This document shows positions 17,334 through 26,377 of a DNA stretch of 48,771 nt, piece by piece (the stretch's first letter is position 1; every line of letters starts with the position of its first letter). The notes under the pieces are model-generated. The model had not been told where the DNA came from. It ran no database searches and was given only the letters and a program-made list of their open reading frames with translations. Source of the DNA: Halorubrum tebenquichense DSM 14210 (lineage in GTDB: Archaea > Halobacteriota > Halobacteria > Halobacteriales > Haloferacaceae); assembly GCF_000337415.1 (NCBI RefSeq), contig NZ_AOJD01000064.1, positions 1 through 48,771 on the forward strand, given 5' to 3'. The position numbers were made by a program, and so were the translations under genes.

Positions 17334-19454
17334 ATGTCAACCCCCCACGACCGACGCAAGGAGAACGAGACGCTGACCGAGACGCTGATCCGCTTCCTCC
17401 GGGAGCGGTACCGCGACGAGGTCGGGATGCTCGCCCAGCGCTATCCGAACGACCAGCGGTCACTCGTCATCGACTACGACGAGCTGTTCGAGTTCGACCA
17501 CGACCTCGCCGAGGACGTCCTCGCGAAGCCGGACCAGATGCGGGAGTACTTCGAGGAGGCGCTTCGGCAGTACGACCTCCCGGCCGACGTTTCGCTCGCT
17601 CGCGCTCATGTGCGCGTGTCGAGCCTACCGACCGAGCACACGCACTACCCGGGGCACTTCAGCCCAACCAAGGTCCATCGCGACCAGCCGTACATCGGCG
17701 TCGAGGGCGAGATCGTCGCGGCGAGTGACGTCCACCCCAAGGTGACGGAGACCGCGTTCGAGTGTAATCGCTGCGGGACGATGACCTACATCCCGCAGAC
17801 GGACCGCGGCTACCAAGAGCCCCACGAGTGTCAGGGCTGTGAGCGGCAAGGGCCGTTCCAGGTCAACTTCGAGCAGTCGGAGTTCATCGACGCCCAGAAG
17901 ATCCGTCTCTCGGAGCCACCAGAAGTCGCCGGCGGCGAGGGACAGACGATCGACATCTTCGTCGAGGACGACCTCGCCGGCGAGGTGACGACGGGCGACC
18001 GCGTCACCATCACTGGGAAGCTTCACCTCGAACAGCGGACGAGCGGCAACGAGAAGCAGTCGACGTTCGAGCCGTACCTGAACGGCCACGCGATCGAAGT
18101 TCAGGAGTCGGACCAGACGTCGGTCGAGGTCTCGCACGACGAGCGTGAGGAGATTGACGCGATCGTCGACGGCGAGCGGGGCGATCCGCTTGAGGTCGCC
18201 GCCGAGTCCATCGCGCCGGGCGTGTTCGGCGAACAGTACGACCACATGAAGCGGGCGATCGTGTTGTCCGTGGTCGGCGGCGACTGGGTCGAGGGGAAAG
18301 ACGGGAGCGTCGAGCGCGGCTCGATCAGCCTGCTCCTCGTGGGCGACCCGTCGACGGGGAAGTCCGCGCTGATCAATCAGGCCGAGTCCAACGCCCCGCG
18401 GTCGGTCGGCGTCTCGGGGAAGGGCGCTCGCGAGGCCGGCATCACCGCTTCGGCCGTTCGCGATGACTTCTCCGACGGCGAGTGGACGCTCAAGGCAGGG
18501 GCGTTCGTGAAGGCGAACGGTGGAATCGTCCGCATCGACGAGCTCGACGACATGCCGCCGGACGTCCGGTCGGCGATGTTGGAGCCGATGGCGAACGGGA
18601 AGATCAACGTCTCGAAGGCCGGAATCAACGCGACGCTCCAAACGCGCGTCGGCGTCGTCGCCGCAGCCAACCCGAAGTACGGCCGTTTCGACCCGTACGA
18701 GCCGGTGGTCGAGCAGGTCGAACTCGGCTCGACGCTCATCTCACGGTTCGACCTCGGCTTCACGGTCACCGAGACGGATGAGGTCGACACCGTCAAACAG
18801 GTCGCTCGGGACATCGTCGGCCGTCGCGAACACAAGAAGCGGCTCGACGTCGCTCCCGAGACGATCGAACCCGGGGAGACGGACAAGTACGACCCGCCCG
18901 TTCGCAGTGAACTCCTCCGGAAGTGGCTCGCGCTCGCCAGCGACCAGCCGTCACCCGTCATCGCGAGCGAAGAGCTCGAACAGCGAATCGCCGACGAGTT
19001 CTCGGACTTCAAGACGAAGCACATGGACGAGGACGCGCCCGTCCCGGCAACGTGGCGCGACCTGGAGGCGCAACTCCGGCTCGCCGAGGCGGCCGCGAAG
19101 CTAGAGTTCTCCGAGACCATCGAGGAGCGGCATTTCAAGACGGCGCTCTCGCTGACGATGCGGTCGATGCGGGACTTCGGGATGAACGAGGACGGCGAGT
19201 TCGACGCCGACGTGCGGGAGTCTGGGACCTCGAAGACGCAACGCGACCGCATCACCGTCATCGAGGACATCGTCGAAGAGCAGTGCGCCGACGGCGACAC
19301 CAACGGGACAGACGTCGAGGACGTCCTCGACGAGGCGGAGGCCGAAGGCGTCGACCGGAGCCGCGCGGAGAAGACGATTCGGAAGATCAAAGAGGAGATC
19401 GGGTCGCTGTACGAGCCGACTGATGGGACGCTCAAGTGGCTCGGGAGGGCGTGA
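17334..19454 (+). CDS. mcm: MCM replicative DNA helicase (viral)
   Basis: The 706-residue protein is a complete MCM, the 3'-5' hexameric helicase of archaeal replication. The N-terminal domain carries zinc pairs CNRC (144-147) and CQGC (166-169). The AAA+ domain has Walker A GDPSTGKS (337-344), Walker B IDELDD (401-406) and an arginine-finger motif SRFD (470-473). The C-terminal part looks like a winged helix (EDVLDEAEAEGVDRSRAEKT). The start MSTPHDRRKENETLTETLI is chosen since it fits MCM N-termini; the upstream frame from 17256 covers the repeats. Virus-borne MCMs are known in haloarchaeal tailed viruses. It is the only replication protein in the block. Confidence 0.93.
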   Translation: MSTPHDRRKENETLTETLIRFLRERYRDEVGMLAQRYPNDQRSLVIDYDELFEFDHDLAEDVLAKPDQMREYFEEALRQYDLPADVSLARAHVRVSSLPTEHTHYPGHFSPTKVHRDQPYIGVEGEIVAASDVHPKVTETAFECNRCGTMTYIPQTDRGYQEPHECQGCERQGPFQVNFEQSEFIDAQKIRLSEPPEVAGGEGQTIDIFVEDDLAGEVTTGDRVTITGKLHLEQRTSGNEKQSTFEPYLNGHAIEVQESDQTSVEVSHDEREEIDAIVDGERGDPLEVAAESIAPGVFGEQYDHMKRAIVLSVVGGDWVEGKDGSVERGSISLLLVGDPSTGKSALINQAESNAPRSVGVSGKGAREAGITASAVRDDFSDGEWTLKAGAFVKANGGIVRIDELDDMPPDVRSAMLEPMANGKINVSKAGINATLQTRVGVVAAANPKYGRFDPYEPVVEQVELGSTLISRFDLGFTVTETDEVDTVKQVARDIVGRREHKKRLDVAPETIEPGETDKYDPPVRSELLRKWLALASDQPSPVIASEELEQRIADEFSDFKTKHMDEDAPVPATWRDLEAQLRLAEAAAKLEFSETIEERHFKTALSLTMRSMRDFGMNEDGEFDADVRESGTSKTQRDRITVIEDIVEEQCADGDTNGTDVEDVLDEAEAEGVDRSRAEKTIRKIKEEIGSLYEPTDGTLKWLGRA

Positions 19455-19456
19455 CC

Positions 19457-19909
19457 ATGCCGGCCACAGGTCAACACAACGAGCAGGCGGTCGCGACGCC
19501 GAACCCGTTCCCCGAGCCCGCCCAGGAGTACGGCGAGAACCCAGCGCGGTTCCTCATCGAGGAACTCACCGTCGACGACGGCGACGGCACGACGGGCGAG
19601 CTGCTGCTCGCACGGATCCGCGGGCTGGAGACGATCGAGCTGTGCGGGTTCTGGCTCGCCGTCGAGCGGGCGCTCGCCAACAAGGAAGGCCGGGAGCCTC
19701 GCGATCGCGTCGAACGAGCGATCCGTGAGCGGAAGGCGCACCTCGAAGAGCACGGTGACGGTCTCGCGCAGGCCGGGATGACGCCCGCGGAGCGCCGGTC
19801 GGCCGCCGCCGAGCGCGACGTCGAGTCCGTTGCGGTCCTCCTGGACGCGGATGGCGAGCCCGTCCCGTGGAGCCGACAGCGCGGTGCGACCGTGGAGGCG
19901 AGCCGATGA
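19457..19909 (+). CDS. Hypothetical protein
   Basis: The 150-residue acidic protein begins 2 bp after the MCM stop and overlaps the next gene by 4 bp. It has a central helical part (LLLARIRGLETIELCGFWLA and VERAIRERKAHLEEHG) and a short C-terminal strand region. No motif is recognised. Its tight coupling to MCM suggests a role in replication or its control, but this is inference. Confidence 0.6.
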   Translation: MPATGQHNEQAVATPNPFPEPAQEYGENPARFLIEELTVDDGDGTTGELLLARIRGLETIELCGFWLAVERALANKEGREPRDRVERAIRERKAHLEEHGDGLAQAGMTPAERRSAAAERDVESVAVLLDADGEPVPWSRQRGATVEASR

Positions 19910-20127
19910 CGACGTACGGCTGCCAGATCTGTGACTTCTCGTCCACAAGCCCGGCCGGGATCTCCTCGCACGGGCGGAAGCACCGGAACGAATTCGAATC
20001 GATCGTCGGCCGCCAGCCCGACGACTACGACGAGGTCGTCGCCCTGCTTCGAGATGGAGACACACCCGAGGATTACGACGGCGAGACAGGGGTACCGACC
20101 ACACTGGAGGAGTACGCCGATGACTGA
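19906..20127 (+). CDS. C2H2-type zinc finger protein
   Basis: The 73-residue protein has one classic finger at the N-terminus: CQICDFSSTSPAGISSHGRKH (C6, C9, H22, H26). The rest is acidic and helical. Single-finger small proteins of this sort are frequent in haloarchaeal viruses and may bind DNA or protein. It overlaps both neighbours by a few bases (ATGA at 5' end). Confidence 0.7.
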   Translation: MTTYGCQICDFSSTSPAGISSHGRKHRNEFESIVGRQPDDYDEVVALLRDGDTPEDYDGETGVPTTLEEYADD

Positions 20128-20377
20128 CGCCGCGCTCGGCGACCTCGGCCGTCGCACCCGCGAGCAGCTGGCCGACCTCCCGCCGACGGCCTCACTTGTC
20201 TACCTCGAGCTCTACGCCGCCGACGGCCCGCGAACCCTGCGCCAGCTCACCCACCGAACGGCCCGGCCCGAGCGGTCGATCCTCCGCGCGCTTCGGCAGC
20301 TCCACGACGAGGACCTCGTCTCGTGCTCGCCGCGTCACACCGATCCACCGTCGTCCGAGTGGAACGTCGACGGGTGA
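20120..20377 (+). CDS. Winged-helix DNA-binding protein
   Basis: The 85-residue protein reads as a winged helix: PPTASLVYLELYAADGPRTL, then RQLTHRTARPERSILRALRQ as recognition helix and LHDEDLVSCSP as wing. It resembles MarR/ArsR-like regulators of haloarchaea. It could regulate the adjacent early genes; there is no direct evidence for a target. It overlaps the zinc finger gene by 8 bp. Confidence 0.72.
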   Translation: MTDAALGDLGRRTREQLADLPPTASLVYLELYAADGPRTLRQLTHRTARPERSILRALRQLHDEDLVSCSPRHTDPPSSEWNVDG

Positions 20378-20517
20378 CCGACAAAATGGCGGTCGATGGA
20401 CCACTTAAGCCCTCGGCCAAGCAATGGTCTGGTGACGACGCATCGCCACATGATCCCGAGCCCGCGAGGGCGATGACAGGGTCAGTCCAACAGCCGTGCG
20501 CTTCTCCCCGTTCTCCG

Positions 20518-21000
20518 ATGTCCACTACGCAACAGTCACTCGACGAGTTCGTCAGCCGTCGCGAGGTCGTTCCTGGTCGTGTGTTCGAGCGCTACCTCTG
20601 GACCAACCCCGAGGTCTGCTCGGAGTGTTTTGCCCGGGTCCGGACTGAACACGAGCTCACCGTCGACGACTGGGGCAACACCGTCTCCGAGCTCAACCGC
20701 TCGGGGTCGGGCATCCAGGGGTACGACAACGTCAACGGCGGCGGCGTGTACCTCCCGCGAACGTTCTGCGAGGAGTGTGGCGGTCGGGGGCGTGCTGACC
20801 CCGACCCTGACTCAAAGCTTCAGGCGACGCGTCGGGCGTCGTGTATCGGCGATCGCCTCGAAGAGCAGGACATTGCCGTCGACCGGCCAGCACTCCGCCG
20901 GGCGGTTCGGACGCTCAAGTCCAAGCCCGAACTGGTGGGTCTCGACCGGGAGATCTACGAACGCGCCACGAAGATCGCCGTCGGGAGGGCGCAGCGATGA
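20518..21000 (+). CDS. Zinc-ribbon hypothetical protein
   Basis: The 160-residue protein has two CxxC pairs (CSECFARV and CEECGGRG) about 50 residues apart, likely one zinc site, followed by a helical C-terminus (RRAVRTLKSKPELVGLDREI). A start at 20518 (MSTTQQSLDEF) is preferred because the frame upstream (from 20323, with ATGs at 20386 and 20473) reads as random. TTAAG at 20403 is a weak TATA candidate. No family is recognised. Confidence 0.62.
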   Translation: MSTTQQSLDEFVSRREVVPGRVFERYLWTNPEVCSECFARVRTEHELTVDDWGNTVSELNRSGSGIQGYDNVNGGGVYLPRTFCEECGGRGRADPDPDSKLQATRRASCIGDRLEEQDIAVDRPALRRAVRTLKSKPELVGLDREIYERATKIAVGRAQR

Positions 21001-21173
21001 GCGCCTCGCAGTACGGCCGCGTGGCGTTCGACTTCGCCGGCCGCGAGCTCGAGGGCGACGTGGCGGAGTACCTCGCTGATGGCGACATCTCCGGGCCCGA
21101 CGGACTGCTGGTCGTCGACGTCGACGGTGGGCGCTACCGGGTCGCGGAATCAGACGCCGAGTCACTGGGGTAG
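20997..21173 (+). CDS. Small hypothetical protein
   Basis: The 58-residue acidic protein (MSASQYGRVAFDFAGREL...) overlaps the previous stop by 4 bp. It has a small beta-rich look (LLVVDVDGGRYRVAESDAES). The stop is followed after 8 bp by a tRNA T-arm-like sequence. Confidence 0.6.
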   Translation: MSASQYGRVAFDFAGRELEGDVAEYLADGDISGPDGLLVVDVDGGRYRVAESDAESLG

Positions 21174-21181
21174 GCCCCGGA

Positions 21182-21207
21182 CGCGGGTTCGACTCCCGCG
21201 GGTGGCC
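21182..21207 (+). other. Isolated tRNA T-arm and acceptor-like 3' half
   Basis: GCGGG TTCGACT CCCGC is a perfect T stem and loop with the conserved TTCRANY pattern, followed by a 7-nt GGGTGGC that could be an acceptor 3' strand. It is preceded by a CTGGGG/CCCCGG hairpin (21165-21180). No matching GCCACCC 5' strand was found upstream. A near match (GCCACCT) lies downstream at 21366. It may be a tRNA relic or att-derived fragment. Confidence 0.4.
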
Positions 21208-21372
21208 TTCCCCGAGGGCGTGATCACTGTCGGCTTTTCGACGTGGTCAGGTCAGCGCCTGAGGGGAGCGTACCGAACCACGAGTGGCCGGCACCTCCTG
21301 TGAGGACCGACGATCGTGCGTTCCATTCTCGTCTTCGACTGTCACGAGCAAACTGACAAGTCCGGCCACCTT

Positions 21373-21473
21373 GCGACGCCACTGGTGTGGTCACGGACGG
21401 CCCTATGGGCTCAGGCGAAACCAAAGCCTGAGACGGGCCTCTCCCGTGCCGGGTTCGATTCCCCGGCGTCGCC
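21373..21473 (+). tRNA. tRNA-like element, anticodon unclear
   Basis: The ends pair as a perfect 7-bp acceptor stem (GCGACGC with GCGTCGC). A T-arm-like GGGTTCGATTCCC precedes the 3' strand. A 7-bp stem CTCAGGC/GCCTGAG with a 9-nt loop (21410-21432) and a stem ACGGG/CCCGT (21433-21447) lie between. At 101 nt it is longer than a normal tRNA. It could be a long-variable-arm tRNA, or a type I tRNA with an intron of about 26 nt between GGCCC and GGGCC (removal leaves about 75 nt). No loop gives a normal U33-anticodon, and the T stem has one mismatch or an 8-nt loop. It may be a decayed viral tRNA. Confidence 0.4.
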
Positions 21474-21489
21474 TTCGAACTGTCTGATT

Positions 21490-21783
21490 ATGGCAACCGA
21501 TGATCGTAGCTACCCGAGTCGAGGGTACAGCGGGCTCCGGCAGGACGTCCGCCGGTACAACGCCGCCCTCGACGCCCGACTACAGCACCGCTGGGGGATC
21601 TCCGTGAAGCTCTGGAAAGTCCTCCGAGCAACGACCGACCTTGTCGCCGTCATGCTCGCCGGCTACGCGATGTGGCTCGGCGCTGATCCCGGTGTCGCGC
21701 TGCTCGTCATCGCCGCGGTCGTCGTCGGCGTCGAAGCCGTCGAGGTGATCGTCGCCCAGGGCGAGGAGAGTTCGACGGGGTGA
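21490..21783 (+). CDS. Small membrane protein
   Basis: The 97-residue protein has a basic N-terminus and two hydrophobic spans near the C-terminus (TTDLVAVMLAGYAMWLGA and GVALLVIAAVVVGVEAVEVI). It starts 16 bp after the tRNA-like element. It is the last gene before the packaging module. It might be a holin-like or exclusion protein, but nothing in the sequence proves it. Confidence 0.6.
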   Translation: MATDDRSYPSRGYSGLRQDVRRYNAALDARLQHRWGISVKLWKVLRATTDLVAVMLAGYAMWLGADPGVALLVIAAVVVGVEAVEVIVAQGEESSTG

Positions 21784-21859
21784 CCCTGATCTGTCCGATG
21801 CTGTGACACACGCTCGATGTCACTCTCGCCGTCGACGCCGTCTGCGCTCGCCCCCACTT

Positions 21860-21870
21860 AAAGTATAAAC
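21860..21870 (+). promoter_or_regulatory. TATA box of the packaging/head operon
   Basis: AAAGTATAAAC is a strong haloarchaeal TATA match in GC-rich DNA. The expected transcript start about 26 bp downstream (near 21892) is 12 bp before the terminase small subunit ATG. All following structural genes lie close together on this strand, so it is probably the main late promoter. Confidence 0.65.
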
Positions 21871-21903
21871 CCGCCTCGAACGCTGTAGAACGCTCTCACA
21901 CTC

Positions 21904-22617
21904 ATGTCCACCCGCGACCGACGTGTCACGCTCGCTCTGAAGTGGCACTATCTCGACAACCTCGATGTCGACCAGATACGGGAGCGCTTCGAGGAGGAGG
22001 GCATCGGCTCGTACGCGGCGTCGACGGTCCGGAAGTACCTCAACGAGGAGCCGAAGGAGGCGGTCATCGAGCAGATCGAGGCGGAACACGCCGACGTCCG
22101 CCTCCAGATCGCTGAGCGGGAAGAGCGGATGTTCAAGCGAGCTCGCGAGAGCGAGGCCAAGGCGACCGACGACGAGCCCATCCACCGCACGGTGCCGAAG
22201 ACCGACACCGTCCCTGCAGACCGGGAGAGCCCGCTGTCGTGGCCGGCGTGGGAGATCGTCGAGCCCGGCGACCCTGACCGCCCCGAGTGGGCCGAGGAGC
22301 GCGACGTCGTGATCCGGTTTGACGACGAGCAGCGAACGCAGGTGCGGCCCGGGGAGCGCTACCCAATCCGAGCGATCGACGGGTCGCCGACGTACACGAC
22401 GGAGATGGTCGGCCTCGAACGTGACGTCGACGACCTCAAACAGCAGGCGATGGCGCGCCAAGAGCAGTCGCAGCACCTTCAGGCGAAGGGCGACGTCCTC
22501 GGCGTGTACTCCGAGAAGATCGAGCTGGAGGGCGACCTCGAACACAGCGGTGAGTTCGACGTCTCGATCACTCACCACCGCGTTACAGAGGAGGACACCG
22601 ATGTCGATAACGAGTGA
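21904..22617 (+). CDS. Terminase small subunit-like protein
   Basis: The 237-residue acidic protein lies directly before the large terminase gene, the standard place of the small subunit that recognises viral DNA. The N-terminus reads as a helix-turn-helix (TLALKWHYLDNLDVDQIRER, SYAASTVRKYLNEEPK). The middle is helical and acidic, and a C-terminal coiled coil follows (MVGLERDVDDLKQQAMARQE). The stop overlaps the next start by 17 bp. Assignment rests on domain type and position. Confidence 0.7.
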   Translation: MSTRDRRVTLALKWHYLDNLDVDQIRERFEEEGIGSYAASTVRKYLNEEPKEAVIEQIEAEHADVRLQIAEREERMFKRARESEAKATDDEPIHRTVPKTDTVPADRESPLSWPAWEIVEPGDPDRPEWAEERDVVIRFDDEQRTQVRPGERYPIRAIDGSPTYTTEMVGLERDVDDLKQQAMARQEQSQHLQAKGDVLGVYSEKIELEGDLEHSGEFDVSITHHRVTEEDTDVDNE

Positions 22618-23938
22618 GGGCGTCGCGGTCGACACGACGGGCGGCACCCTCGATCTCGACTGGGGGTTCTGGGACGCCCAGCTGGACGCGATCGCGGCGC
22701 TGGAGTCGGGCGAGTACGACGTCGTCAACTTCCGCGGCGGGTACGGCTCCGGGAAGACGATCCTCGGCTCGCGGTGGATCATGGAGAAGGCGACGGAAGT
22801 CGCCGGCTCCGACAACCTGATCATCGCCCCCGACTCCAAGAAGGGCGGTCCGACGACGTACAAGGTCTTCTTCGAAGAGCTCCCGGGCGACAACACCGTC
22901 CCTGATGAGGGTGGCGACCCCGAGAACTCGCCGTTCGTCGCCGAGTACAACCGCAACGAACGTCGGATCACGTGGTTCAACGGCTCCGTAGTCCGACTCG
23001 GGAGTGCCGACGTCTGGAATCGGTACGCCGGCGGGGAGTTCAACGCCATCTGGTGCGACGAGGTCGCCCACTACGAACACACCAACATCTTCGACCTCAA
23101 CCGGATGCTGCTCTCGCGGCAGCGCACTCGCGACGGGCCGAACGTCACCCTCTGGACGTCGACCGGGAACGGCTACAACCAGTACCACGAGTTCGTCGAG
23201 CTCCAGGAGACGCCGGACGGTGACGACCTCCCGACTCGCCTGATCAACGTCGTCGCTGACTCGCGGAACAACCCGTTTCTCCCGGAGAAGGAGAAGCTGG
23301 TCCGCCAGTTCGAGGGGACAGCCAAAGAGGATCAGGGGCTCGCCGGAGGCTTCGCGGCTGCCGAGGGACTCGTCTACTCGGGGTTTTCTCGTCCGACGCA
23401 CGTTCGAGAGCGAGAGGATGTCGACCTCCGAAGCAACTGGCGGCTCTACGGGTACGACTACGGGTTCAAAGACCCCCGTGTCCTGCTTGAGATCGGCAAG
23501 ACGCCGGCGGGCCAGTACGTCGTCCTCGACTTATACTACGAGAGCCAGCAGCCCGTCGAGAACCTCATCGACCCGAGTGACGGCTCTGGGTGGATGCTCC
23601 GGGAGGAGAAGCCGGCAGGCGAGCTCTACTCCGATCACGAGCCCGAGCACATCCACAAGTTCCGTGACGCCGGCTACGACGCCCATGCTGCGACAAAGGA
23701 CCTCGATGAAGGTATCGACGAGGTTCGGAGCGTCCTCGACACCGACGTCGACGGCCGTCCGGGACTCCTCGTCCTCGAAGATTGTACGGAGCTGATCAAG
23801 GAGTTCCAGAGCTACAAGGAGGAGGACGTCGGAACGAGCCGGGCGACAGACCACGGGCTCGACGCGCTCCGGTACGCCATCATGGGCGACCGGTACGTCG
23901 AGGAGGACGACGGCAACAGCGGTTCGGGGACCTGGTGA
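22601..23938 (+). CDS. terL: Terminase large subunit
   Basis: The 445-residue packaging motor has an N-terminal ATPase with Walker A GGYGSGKT (46-53) and Walker B AIWCDE (149-154), and a coupling-like WTSTGNG. The C-terminal nuclease shows a first acidic site in GYDYGFKDP, a middle part and a final ATDHGLDALRYAIMGD with an acidic residue of the RNase H-like fold. ATG 22601 gives a normal length; the frame extends upstream only as a shadow of the small subunit. The protein cuts and pumps DNA through the portal, encoded next. Confidence 0.9.
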   Translation: MSITSEGVAVDTTGGTLDLDWGFWDAQLDAIAALESGEYDVVNFRGGYGSGKTILGSRWIMEKATEVAGSDNLIIAPDSKKGGPTTYKVFFEELPGDNTVPDEGGDPENSPFVAEYNRNERRITWFNGSVVRLGSADVWNRYAGGEFNAIWCDEVAHYEHTNIFDLNRMLLSRQRTRDGPNVTLWTSTGNGYNQYHEFVELQETPDGDDLPTRLINVVADSRNNPFLPEKEKLVRQFEGTAKEDQGLAGGFAAAEGLVYSGFSRPTHVREREDVDLRSNWRLYGYDYGFKDPRVLLEIGKTPAGQYVVLDLYYESQQPVENLIDPSDGSGWMLREEKPAGELYSDHEPEHIHKFRDAGYDAHAATKDLDEGIDEVRSVLDTDVDGRPGLLVLEDCTELIKEFQSYKEEDVGTSRATDHGLDALRYAIMGDRYVEEDDGNSGSGTW

Positions 23939-23943
23939 TCCAC

Positions 23944-25521
23944 ATGAGTGACACAGACGACATCGAGAGTACCGACGCCGGCGTCGAGGGCGATCGCGCC
24001 ACTGAGGCGACGGGCGACGCCCACACAGAGGCGCAGGCCAGAGAGGACGAGCTTTTCGCCGCGGCGCAGGTCGACATGGCGATGCGGCAGGTCCTCCAGA
24101 ACCAGCTGGGCGAGAACATCGACGCCGAGGGGATCAACGACTACTACGACGTCTTCGACTGGGACCCGAACCCGACGGCGACCGACTTCTACGCGATGGC
24201 GCTGCGGAACCCGTACGCGTTCGCGGTGACGTTCCTCCCGCCGATGACGTCGTGGCGCGACCCACCACGGGTCGTCGACGACACCGAGAGCGACGACGCC
24301 CAGACCTCCTTCGAAGAGGACGTCGAGGATCTCGTCCGCGAACACGACCTGTGGAGCTACGCCGCCCGGGCGGACATGCTCGCCGGCATCGGGACGTTCG
24401 GGATCCTCGTGCTGGAGTTCGACGACGTCGACCAGGGGGCGGTCGGCGACGGCGAGGAAGGCAAGGGCTTCGATACCGAGGTCGACAACCCGCAGCAGCT
24501 TCAGGGACTCCGCCCCTACTCGCGTGAGTCTGTCGAGGACGTCAAGCTCGGGGGTCCGGGGTCCGGCCGCTGGGGCCAGCCGGTCAAGTACCAGATCGAC
24601 CTCGGCGACGAGAACGATGAGGAGTTCGGGATCGAGCAGGAGGGTCCGGACACGATGTGGATCCATCACTCGCGGGTCATCCACATCCACTCGGACCAGC
24701 TGCTCGACGACGAGATCCGCGGCATCCCGCGCCAGCAGCCGGTGTACAACAACCTCGTCGACATCGAGAAGACGCTGGGGAGTGCTGGCACGCTGGCGTA
24801 TCGGGCGTCAGCGTGGGGGATCAACATCAACATCTCCCCGGATTTCGACATCGAGGACAACGGCGAGCAGATGCGGGAGCACCTCGCCCGGTGGCAGTCT
24901 GGCCTTGAGAACGTCCTCCGGACACACGGTGCCGACGACGTCCAGAGCCTCGGCGGCGAGGATATCGACCCCGGCCCGGTGATCGACCCGAACGTCGAGG
25001 CGATCTCTGCGCAGACGGGGATCCCCCAAAGCGTCCTGAAGGGCAACGAGACGGGCGAGCGCTCGACCACGCAGGACCTCAAGGAGTGGTACGGGAAGAT
25101 TGGCGAGCGCCGCCGGGAGTTCGTGACGCCGACGATCGTCCGGGCGCTGCTCGGCCGGCTCATCGAGTACGACATCCTCTCGGCACCGTCGAACGGACCA
25201 GACTCGTACTCGGTGGAGTGGACGCCGCTCCACGAGCTGAGCCAGAAGGATCAGGCCGACATCCAGCACACCCGGGCGCAGGCACTCAACGAGTGGACCG
25301 GCGGGATGCCCGAGGCGATGCTCACCCGCCAGCAACAGGGCGACTACATCGAGGACGGCGTCCTTCCGAGCGAGTTCGACGAGGTCCCCGACGATGCTGC
25401 CGCCCTTGAAGAGGCGTCCGCCGCGGCCGACGGCGCTCGCGACGTCGAGGAGATGACCGCGGAGTACGACGCAGGCGACCAAGCCGTCGCCGACGGCGGT
25501 GAGGAGGTGGACGATGAGTAG
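23944..25521 (+). CDS. Portal protein
   Basis: The 525-residue acidic protein directly after terL, before a MuF-like gene, fits the dodecameric portal. It has HHSRVIHIHSDQLLDDEIRG and AISAQTGIPQSVLKGNETGE, resembling the portal wing and the DUF1073-type portal signature. The last 60 residues are acidic and disordered. A 5-bp gap separates it from terL. The assignment is strong by position and moderate by sequence. Confidence 0.85.
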   Translation: MSDTDDIESTDAGVEGDRATEATGDAHTEAQAREDELFAAAQVDMAMRQVLQNQLGENIDAEGINDYYDVFDWDPNPTATDFYAMALRNPYAFAVTFLPPMTSWRDPPRVVDDTESDDAQTSFEEDVEDLVREHDLWSYAARADMLAGIGTFGILVLEFDDVDQGAVGDGEEGKGFDTEVDNPQQLQGLRPYSRESVEDVKLGGPGSGRWGQPVKYQIDLGDENDEEFGIEQEGPDTMWIHHSRVIHIHSDQLLDDEIRGIPRQQPVYNNLVDIEKTLGSAGTLAYRASAWGININISPDFDIEDNGEQMREHLARWQSGLENVLRTHGADDVQSLGGEDIDPGPVIDPNVEAISAQTGIPQSVLKGNETGERSTTQDLKEWYGKIGERRREFVTPTIVRALLGRLIEYDILSAPSNGPDSYSVEWTPLHELSQKDQADIQHTRAQALNEWTGGMPEAMLTRQQQGDYIEDGVLPSEFDEVPDDAAALEEASAAADGARDVEEMTAEYDAGDQAVADGGEEVDDE

Positions 25522-26371
25522 CACCCACGACCACGCTCACCAGCTGACGGCCGCGGAGTACGCGCTCGACGAGCCGGGCCGGGTCGACCCCACGAGTACG
25601 ACGTCGATCCAGCGCTCGCTCGCTCGGTACCTCCGGGGACGTGTCGGGACGCTCAACGCGGACGTCCGCCAGCTGCTCGTCGAGGAGGATGCGCTCGGTC
25701 TCGGCGACGGTGTCGGCGGCCGGTGGGCGGACCTCTCGGCTGCGGAGACGGCCCGGCGGTTCGACGACTGGATCCAGCAGGCGATCCAGACGGAGGTCCT
25801 CGACCCGATCGAGGCGCGGAAGGTCCGCGACTGGTTCGAGCGGGCGAGTCGGCAGGCCATCCGCACCGCCAACGGCGAGCTCCGGTCGTTCGACGCCGAC
25901 CCCGACCCCGTCGACGACGTCATCCAGCAGGACGCTGTCCAAGAGCAGATCGACCTCCAGCAGGAGGACACCCGGCAGCGCGTCGAGTCGTGGATGGACG
26001 ACTACGCGACCGACACGCGGTCGCTCGTGACGGCCGGCGTCGGCGGCGAGGTCTCGAAGTCGCGGCTGATGGCTGATATCTCCGAGCGGGCGCAGGTGTA
26101 CAAGTCGCAGGTCACGTCGACGGCGAGCGGCCGGGTCGTCAACCAGTACTCGACGACGAAGCTCACTGCCTACGACCGCGTTCGGGGCGATGTCGAACTC
26201 GACGTCGACGTCTCCTACGAGGACGCCGGCGACGACCGCGTCTGCGAGCGCTGCCTCGCGCTCTCCGGCCAGTCCTGGACACTGGAGCGGGCCCAGCAGG
26301 AGGACCCGATCCCGGTCCACGGACACTGCCGGTGCCAGTTCGTGGTGACCGACGTCCAGGAGGTGTCCTGA
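25514..26371 (+). CDS. MuF-like head morphogenesis protein
   Basis: The 285-residue protein overlaps the portal gene by 8 bp. The C-terminus has the Mu gpF/SPP1 gp7-type cluster CERCLALSGQSWTLERAQ followed by HGHCRC, and VTSTASGRVVNQYSTTKLTA before it. These proteins are packaged in small numbers in the capsid and may carry C-terminal toxins; none is fused here. The N-terminal two-thirds are helical. Confidence 0.82.
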   Translation: MSSTHDHAHQLTAAEYALDEPGRVDPTSTTSIQRSLARYLRGRVGTLNADVRQLLVEEDALGLGDGVGGRWADLSAAETARRFDDWIQQAIQTEVLDPIEARKVRDWFERASRQAIRTANGELRSFDADPDPVDDVIQQDAVQEQIDLQQEDTRQRVESWMDDYATDTRSLVTAGVGGEVSKSRLMADISERAQVYKSQVTSTASGRVVNQYSTTKLTAYDRVRGDVELDVDVSYEDAGDDRVCERCLALSGQSWTLERAQQEDPIPVHGHCRCQFVVTDVQEVS

Positions 26372-26377
26372 TGTCAA

